A stretch of 45,436 bases of DNA, from positions 1-45,436 of the forward strand of contig JBGCEF010000026.1 in NCBI GenBank assembly GCA_045106175.1, read 5' to 3'. The stretch comes from TMED27 sp045106175 (GTDB lineage: Bacteria > Pseudomonadota > Alphaproteobacteria > Micavibrionales > Micavibrionaceae). This document shows positions 40,398 to 45,436 of this stretch, one piece after another (within the stretch, counting starts at the first letter, position 1; each line of letters starts with the position of its first letter). A program made the translations under genes and the position numbers. Under the pieces are notes generated by a model. That model was not told the DNA's origin. It ran no database searches and saw only the letters and a program-made list of their open reading frames with translations.

Positions 40398-42357
40398 CGC
40401 GTGATTTACGATCCTTATTTAAGTTATCATGACGGGCAGGGCGCTTAACGTATCTAAGCAGCGCAACAACAGCCGCAGGCGTAACGCCCGGAATACGTGA
40501 CGCCGCCCCTAAACTTTCTGGCTTCGCAAGTTCAAGCTTGTTAACCACTTCATTAGATAAAGAGCCAACTTGCGAATAATCTAAATCTAAAGGCAATTTA
40601 AGATGCTCATCTTTTTTAAATGCCTCAATATCCGCATGATGACGATCCATATATCCTGAATATAATGCATCGCACTCTATTTGCTCACGAACATCATTTT
40701 GAATGTCAGATAGCTCAGGCCAAATTGACTCTAATTTTTGCCAATCGATATCGGGATAACTCAACAAATCAGAAACATTTCGTCTAACGCCATCCTTCCT
40801 TACTCTAATCCCGTAAGATTCTAATTCATTCGGAGTTGCGCTCAACGAACTCGCAATCTCTCTCGCTACTTTTAAACGCAACGCTTTTTCTCTATAAATA
40901 ATTTTGCGCGCTTCGCCAACGCAGCCAATTTCAATACCTTTTTCGGTCAAGCGCTGATCTGCATTATCAGCACGTAATTTGAGACGATATTCAGCGCGAC
41001 TTGTAAACATACGATAAGGCTCAGGTGCCCCGCGTGTAATCAAATCATCAATAAGAACGCCAATATAGGCCTCCGAACGATCTAATTTAAATATATGATC
41101 ATCACACAACTCTGTTTCACGTGAAACAATTCGATTCGCTCCGTTTCCATTCTTGGTTGCCAACGCCGCATTAATACCAGCCATAAGACCCTGCGCCGCC
41201 GCTTCTTCATAACCAGTTGTCCCATTAATTTGGCCCGCCATGTAAAGCCCTGAAACACGTTTACTTTCTAATGTATATTTTAAATCACGCGGGTCGCAAT
41301 AATCATATTCAATCGCATAGCCCCATTCAAAAACTTCAACATTTTCTAACCCACGAATACTTTTAATATATGCTTCTTGAACATCCACTGGCAGAGATGT
41401 TGAAATTCCATTCGGATAAACCGTAGAGTCATTCAATCCTTCAGGTTCTAAAAAAATCTGATGACGCGACTTATCAGCAAATCGATGGACCTTATCTTCA
41501 ATAGATGGACAATAACGCGGCCCAGTACCCTCTATACGCCCTGAATACATTGCCGATTTATGAATATTATCCGCAATAATCTGATGTGTCTTTTCATTCG
41601 TATACGTGATGTGACAATCAATTTGTGGAACTTTTATTTCATCCGTCAAATAAGAAAAAGGAACAGGGTTTTCATCCGCTTTTTGAGAATCCAAAATATC
41701 CCAGTTAATAGTCCTCGCATCAAGACGGGCAGGGGTCCCAGTCTTTAAACGACCAAGGGGAAATCCTAGCGTCTCTAATGTTTTCGCCAAACCAATCGAC
41801 GGGGCCTCAACGCCACCCTCTTCTTTAACCCGCCCCGCGGGTGTCGTCTCTTCACCGCGATGAATAAGTCCACGCAAAAATGTCCCAGCTGTCAAAACAA
41901 CGGCACGTGAAAAAATCTTTGATCCATCTTCTAAAATTAAACCTTCAATTCGATTTTCATCATCAAGAAGTAAATCCTCAGCTGCCCCTCCGATTAAAGA
42001 TAAGTTTGAGTAATCATTCAAAAACGACTGCATAGCTTCGCGGTAAAGCTGACGATCGGCTTGTGATCGTGGTCCGCGAACCGCCGGCCCTTTTGATGCA
42101 TTTAACATTCTAAATTGAATACCGGATTGATCAATCACACGCCCCATTAATCCATCTAACGCATCAATCTCTCTAACAAGATGCCCCTTGCCCAGCCCAC
42201 CAATAGCCGGATTACATGACATCACACCAATCTTTGAAAGGTCATGCGTAAGCAAAACAGTATTCGCTCCCATGCGCGCAGCAGCAGCAGCAGCCTCACA
42301 TCCTGCGTGCCCGCCACCAACAACAATCACATCAAACTTGCTCTTATCCACCGTCAT
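40387..42357 (-). CDS. mnmG: tRNA uridine 5-carboxymethylaminomethyl modification enzyme
   Basis: FAD-dependent MnmG (GidA), which with MnmE adds the cmnm5 group to U34 of several tRNAs. The Rossmann FAD-binding motif is VVGGGHAGCE near 12-21; further on, SCNPAIGGLGKGHLVREIDALDG, FRMLNASKGPAVRGPRSQ and the C-terminal IPGVTPAAVVALL are diagnostic. Starting at the ATG at 42357 gives 656 aa; a TTG two codons upstream is less likely. Overlaps rsmG by 11 bases. Contains an exact parS site at 41113-41128. Confidence 0.97.
   Translation of the reverse strand: MTVDKSKFDVIVVGGGHAGCEAAAAAARMGANTVLLTHDLSKIGVMSCNPAIGGLGKGHLVREIDALDGLMGRVIDQSGIQFRMLNASKGPAVRGPRSQADRQLYREAMQSFLNDYSNLSLIGGAAEDLLLDDENRIEGLILEDGSKIFSRAVVLTAGTFLRGLIHRGEETTPAGRVKEEGGVEAPSIGLAKTLETLGFPLGRLKTGTPARLDARTINWDILDSQKADENPVPFSYLTDEIKVPQIDCHITYTNEKTHQIIADNIHKSAMYSGRIEGTGPRYCPSIEDKVHRFADKSRHQIFLEPEGLNDSTVYPNGISTSLPVDVQEAYIKSIRGLENVEVFEWGYAIEYDYCDPRDLKYTLESKRVSGLYMAGQINGTTGYEEAAAQGLMAGINAALATKNGNGANRIVSRETELCDDHIFKLDRSEAYIGVLIDDLITRGAPEPYRMFTSRAEYRLKLRADNADQRLTEKGIEIGCVGEARKIIYREKALRLKVAREIASSLSATPNELESYGIRVRKDGVRRNVSDLLSYPDIDWQKLESIWPELSDIQNDVREQIECDALYSGYMDRHHADIEAFKKDEHLKLPLDLDYSQVGSLSNEVVNKLELAKPESLGAASRIPGVTPAAVVALLRYVKRPARHDNLNKDRKSRDVA
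41113..41128. promoter_or_regulatory. parS site, exact
   Basis: TGTTTCACGTGAAACA, perfect palindrome inside mnmG, about 1.04 kb from the site in rsmG. Confidence 0.93.
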
Positions 42358-42455
42358 AGCCAAATTTTATACATGTTTTATAACGCAAATGCTACTTATT
42401 ATTTTTTCTGGAAAATACTGTTGCATATATTATTCCAGAGCACATAGTTAAAATT

Positions 42456-42863
42456 ATGAACGCGAAAAAACTTGGCAAATTAAGAAAAACATTAACAGCT
42501 GAATTTGAAAAAGCACATGGCAAGGGAAGCTTTACAAAGCTTTATATGAACTTCAATAATGATGATAATGTTCGTGATTGTAACATGAACAGAGAAGCTC
42601 ATAGTATTTTACTGCTATTCCTACTCGCATACTCGCTTAAAAAACACCAAGTACTTCAAGGCATGCTAGCTAATAAATTTTTAGAAAAAGCAGAAATGCC
42701 TGAAAACTACGCAAAACTAAAAATGACAGAAATAGAGCCGTATCAAATTCTTGAAATTGCAAGAAGCTACGCCGATGATTATCTAGATGATGACCCTGAT
42801 AAAGGTTATGTTCCCTATGACCCAGAAACAATACCATATCTGGATTCATACGAAGCAGCCTAA
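42456..42863 (+). CDS. Unknown protein, 135 aa
   Basis: Not recognised. Short, charged, helical protein without a signal peptide. Its N-terminal 30 residues are basic, then follows a hydrophobic helix (ILLLFLLAYSLKK) that is probably amphipathic and not membrane-spanning. It ends in an acidic Tyr/Asp-rich tail (DDYLDDDPDKGYVPYDPET). Start ATG at 42456, no clear Shine-Dalgarno. It lies between mnmG and mnmE, which flank it on the opposite strand, and it is divergent from mnmG by 98 bases. The gene ends 12 bases before the convergent mnmE. Confidence 0.7.
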   Translation: MNAKKLGKLRKTLTAEFEKAHGKGSFTKLYMNFNNDDNVRDCNMNREAHSILLLFLLAYSLKKHQVLQGMLANKFLEKAEMPENYAKLKMTEIEPYQILEIARSYADDYLDDDPDKGYVPYDPETIPYLDSYEAA

Positions 42864-42875
42864 GAAAGCACAAAA

Positions 42876-44216
42876 TCACTTCCCAATACAAAAATCTCTA
42901 AACACAACATCCAATAGATCTTCTACATCAACGCGCCCTGTAATACGGCCCAATGCACGAATTGCTAAACGAAGATCCTCTGCAACCAATTCCGGCAACG
43001 CGCCTGATAAAGAACGCACCATACATTCTTGCGCTTCCATCAAAGCAACGCGATGACGCTCTCTCGTCAAAGCCGGTGTTTCTTGATACCCAACAAGCTC
43101 TTTTATAGTTTCAGTCAACTTCTCTAAAAGGCTATCAATACCATCCCCGCTTTTCACAGAAATCTCTAAACCCTGACTAAGCTTAAATAAAGAAGACTTT
43201 TCATCACACTTATTCACAGCAACAATCGACTGATCATCACATAAATCTAATGTCCCTTGATCCACATCATCAGAGCTACCATCAAATAAAAGAATCTTAA
43301 TATCAGCAGAATTTGCCAAATCAATAGCACGTTTTATGCCCTCTTTTTCAACAAGGCCTTGTGCATCTTGCCCTAACTCCTCTGGGCGTAAACCCGCAGT
43401 ATCCGATAAAATAACAGGGTACCCATCTAAATCTAAATGCACATCAATCACATCCCGCGTTGTCCCTGCCATATCAGAAACGATAGCCGCCTCTCGTTTA
43501 GCCATAAGATTTAAAAGCGAAGATTTACCAGCATTTGGCGCACCAACAATAACAATTTTCACACCATCACGTAATCGCTCCCCACGACGATTATCATCTA
43601 AATGCGCACTAATCTCAGATGATAACAGCTCTATTTTTGGCAACAAAGTCGGCAAAATACCTTCAGGCATATCTTCATCAGGAAATTCAATATCCGCTTC
43701 AATATGCGCCAGCATCTTCTTTAAGCTTTCACTCCAACTCTCATAAAGTTCAGATAAAGCTCCGCCAATCTGCGAAAGCGCTTGAATTCTTTGCGCTTGT
43801 GTTTGCGCGTCAATCAGATCAGCAACCGCCTCGGCCTCTGTTAAATCCATCTTTCCATTTTCAAAAGCCCGCCTCGTAAATTCCCCGGGCTCTGCTAAAC
43901 GATGACCATGACACCCTTGCAGATAAGCCAGCATAGAATCAACAACGGCGCGACCGCCATGAAGATGATATTCCACCAAACATTCGCCCGTATAACTGGC
44001 CGGATTCGCAAAATAAAGCACCAGAGCTTGATCGATTGTTTCACGTGAAACAGGCTCCTTAAGTCGGCATAAGGTCGCCATACGTGGCTCCAGATGCTTC
44101 TGTGAAAGGGCGCTAAAACTCTCTAAACAACGTGACCCCGAAACACGAACAACCGAAACCCCTGCTCGTCCTGGCGCGCTTGCTAAGGCAAAAATTGTAT
44201 CATCGTGATGAAACAA
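42876..44216 (-). CDS. mnmE: tRNA modification GTPase MnmE
   Basis: MnmE (TrmE), partner of MnmG. An N-terminal tetrahydrofolate-binding domain begins DTIFALASAPGRAGVSVVRVSG. The inserted G domain has G1 GAPNAGKSS at 225-233, then the conserved TTRDVIDVHL and DTAGLR segments, and the C-terminal CIGK carries the catalytic Cys. Length 446 aa. The start is a TTG at 44216, since no in-frame ATG is near; AAGG lies 7 bases upstream, inside the last codons of the preceding DUF6489 gene. Contains an exact parS site. The overlap-type layout suggests coupling with the DUF6489 gene. Confidence 0.96.
   Translation of the reverse strand: MFHHDDTIFALASAPGRAGVSVVRVSGSRCLESFSALSQKHLEPRMATLCRLKEPVSRETIDQALVLYFANPASYTGECLVEYHLHGGRAVVDSMLAYLQGCHGHRLAEPGEFTRRAFENGKMDLTEAEAVADLIDAQTQAQRIQALSQIGGALSELYESWSESLKKMLAHIEADIEFPDEDMPEGILPTLLPKIELLSSEISAHLDDNRRGERLRDGVKIVIVGAPNAGKSSLLNLMAKREAAIVSDMAGTTRDVIDVHLDLDGYPVILSDTAGLRPEELGQDAQGLVEKEGIKRAIDLANSADIKILLFDGSSDDVDQGTLDLCDDQSIVAVNKCDEKSSLFKLSQGLEISVKSGDGIDSLLEKLTETIKELVGYQETPALTRERHRVALMEAQECMVRSLSGALPELVAEDLRLAIRALGRITGRVDVEDLLDVVFRDFCIGK
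44037..44052. promoter_or_regulatory. parS site, exact
   Basis: TGTTTCACGTGAAACA, perfect palindrome inside the N-terminal part of mnmE, about 2.9 kb from the mnmG copy. Confidence 0.93.
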
Positions 44217-44218
44217 TG

Positions 44219-44512
44219 CTATGCCTTTTTATCTGATGTCTTTGATGTTTTACTGCCGCTAGAGCTCTGCCCCGCAGCAGTACCCGGCATACCCATCTGC
44301 TGCCAGAATAACTTCTGCATTTCTCCCCAACCCTGAATAGTCGCCGGAAGCCATGTTTGAACAATTTTATCAGGATCCATAGATTTAAGATTATCCAACA
44401 TCTTATCTTCCAATTCCTTCATCATACGTTCTTGCATGGGCGCAACATCAGGAAGACCAAAAAATTTACGTGCTTCCTCTGGCGTGCATTCAATATCAAA
44501 ATTAACTTTCAT
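44219..44512 (-). CDS. DUF6489-type small protein, 97 aa
   Basis: Matches an uncharacterised alphaproteobacterial family (DUF6489) as I recall it: MKVNFDIECTPEEARKFFGLPDV, then MKELEDKMLDNLKSMDPDKIVQTWLP, and GWGEMQKLFWQQM, followed by a Ser/Lys-rich tail. Phasin-like helices are possible and would fit a polyhydroxyalkanoate or surface role, but that is speculative. It precedes mnmE by 2 bases and probably shares its transcript. Starts at ATG 44512, with AAAGGGAAACTCAG upstream. Confidence 0.82.
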   Translation of the reverse strand: MKVNFDIECTPEEARKFFGLPDVAPMQERMMKELEDKMLDNLKSMDPDKIVQTWLPATIQGWGEMQKLFWQQMGMPGTAAGQSSSGSKTSKTSDKKA

Positions 44513-44581
44513 CTGAGTTTCCCTTTAAACAATTAAATTCTGCTGATACTGTCTTTATAGATTTATAAAAAGGGTGAGACA

Positions 44582-45310
44582 ATGACCAATACAGAGATCA
44601 CGACAAAAGAAATCAAAATACCGTCGCATGATGGCAGCGCTTTTATGGCTTATGTCGCTATGCCTGAAGATGCCTCCGCCGAAAATCCATATCCAGCAAT
44701 CCTAATGATCCAAGAAATATTCGGCGTTAATTCAGAAATGCGTAAAAAATGTGACGAACATGCGGCGCAAGGATACATAGCGATTTGTCCAGATCTATTC
44801 TGGCGCATGCAACGTAATGTACAATTAAATGATAATGATGAACAACAACTCGAACGCGCATTCAAACTATTCGGCGAATTCGCTTTTGACCTTGGCATAG
44901 AAGACCTCAACACAACTGTCGGTTACGCAAGAAACATGACTGAATGTAATGAAAAGATCGGGTCAATCGGCTATTGTCTAGGCGGTCATTTATCATACCG
45001 GTTGGCCGCCTCCGAAGATCTAGACGCAGCAGTCAGCTATTATGGTGTCAATATTCATGCTTATATTGGTGAAATGAAAGCTATCCAAAAACCAATACTC
45101 TTCCACATTGCATCCAAAGATGAATTCGTAGACAAAGACGCACAAAAAATCATTACATCGGAAGCATCAAAATATGACCACGTCATAACAGATATATATG
45201 AAGGGCAGGACCATGCCTTCACTAGATATGGCGGCGCGCATTATAATGAACAAGCCGCAAATCTTGCAAATACCAGAACATCAGAATTTTTAAAACGATA
45301 CCTCAAATAA
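44582..45310 (+). CDS. Dienelactone-hydrolase-family protein
   Basis: Alpha/beta hydrolase of the dienelactone hydrolase family. The nucleophile is Cys132 in SIGYCLGGH, with Asp180 (ASKDEFV) and His211 (GQDHAF) completing the triad, plus the supporting Glu45 in IQEIFGVN. Length 242 aa. True dienelactone hydrolases act in chlorocatechol degradation, but many relatives have other or unknown ester substrates, and no catechol genes lie nearby. It is divergent from the DUF6489 gene across 69 bases. AGGGTGAG precedes the ATG. Confidence 0.93.
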   Translation: MTNTEITTKEIKIPSHDGSAFMAYVAMPEDASAENPYPAILMIQEIFGVNSEMRKKCDEHAAQGYIAICPDLFWRMQRNVQLNDNDEQQLERAFKLFGEFAFDLGIEDLNTTVGYARNMTECNEKIGSIGYCLGGHLSYRLAASEDLDAAVSYYGVNIHAYIGEMKAIQKPILFHIASKDEFVDKDAQKIITSEASKYDHVITDIYEGQDHAFTRYGGAHYNEQAANLANTRTSEFLKRYLK

Positions 45311-45436
45311 GAAATGGCCGTCTCAGAAAGACCGTGAGGCTTCTTGAGACGACCAGTGACGCGAGGGACATCAGTTCTTAGCAGCTAGCGAATTTCGCTG
45401 ATTTCAGCTAAAGCTTGCCTTTTTTGACATGCGCGA
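45311..45436. other. Structured intergenic end region with inverted repeats
   Basis: No gene is assignable in these 126 bases. An imperfect hairpin has arms CGTCTCAGAA (45319-45328) and TTCTTGAGACG (45341-45351), with one bulged T; GG at 45316 and CC at 45353 extend it. A 13-base palindrome AGCGAATTTCGCT lies at 45387-45399. On the minus strand a short open stretch from the window edge ends at TAG near 45387; it could be a gene tail, but it is too short to judge. It may be the end of a neighbour's 3' region or an RNA. Confidence 0.4.

Noticed and set aside
43336..43746. 136-codon plus-strand ORF opposite mnmE
   Set aside because: Covers the G-domain of MnmE antisense; no start signal or family.
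45380..45420. tmRNA tag-like reading ANFADFS followed by TAA
   Set aside because: Does not end in the usual ALAA/VAA tag, and no tRNA-like acceptor half is visible.
1..45436. CRISPR arrays, transposases, integrases, tRNA or rRNA genes
   Set aside because: No regularly spaced repeats, IS-type ORFs, cloverleaf or rRNA segments were recognised in this window.

Overview
The window is a compact, AT-rich bacterial chromosome segment with no rRNA, tRNA, CRISPR array, transposase or phage gene that I could recognise. Gene content and order point to an alphaproteobacterium. It has a hisA-hisF-hisE-hinT run with hisH, hisB and hslV/hslU nearby, a DUF3576-leuS-lptE block, and a holA / parB-parA-rsmG-mnmG / mnmE block typical of the replication-origin region. 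One intergenic site is a perfect CtrA-type TTAA-N7-TTAA box. A free-living aquatic relative of Rhodospirillales or Micavibrionales is my best guess, but this rests on recollection of gene neighbourhoods and not on a phylogeny.

Layout. Positions 1-6.7 kb, minus strand: PcrA/UvrD helicase, a GGDEF diguanylate cyclase with a degenerate I-site, a LOG-family nucleotide phosphoribohydrolase, an unknown Ala-rich protein behind the CtrA-type box, and ComM/YifB. Positions 7.0-14.4 kb: an unknown gene, then histidine biosynthesis (hisE, hisF, hisA and hisH on minus; hisD on plus) with a GNAT gene and unknown ORFs among them, then greB. Positions 14.4-19.5 kb: a light/redox island with a SOUL haem-binding lipoprotein, divergent from an iron-sulfur (6-4)-type photolyase/cryptochrome, a tiny DUF2256 zinc-ribbon gene, a second photolyase/cryptochrome and a membrane-anchored unknown. 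Positions 19.5-24.1 kb: hisB, a TauE/SafE transporter, hslV and hslU, with the two protease genes separated by an unrelated MORN-like gene on the other strand. Positions 24.1-31.4 kb: unknown genes, an M23 peptidase, an Smr protein, a regulator with a collapsed receiver domain, YggS and an acidic porin. Positions 31.7-37.9 kb: DUF3576 lipoprotein, leuS, lptE, a glutamate-cysteine-ligase-like gene, holA. Positions 37.9-45.4 kb: parB, parA, rsmG, mnmG, an unknown gene, mnmE, a DUF6489 gene and a dienelactone hydrolase.

Four parS sites (three perfect, one with a single mismatch) lie inside rsmG, mnmG and mnmE, so ParB probably loads here and the right end of the window is probably close to oriC. 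Many tail-to-tail gene pairs end within a few bases of each other, and three share their stop codons in a 4-base overlap. The most interesting regions are the photolyase/DUF2256/SOUL island, the interrupted hslVU-hisBHAFE locus, the GCL-like insertion between lptE and holA, and the collapsed-receiver regulator paired head-to-head with a conserved unknown gene.
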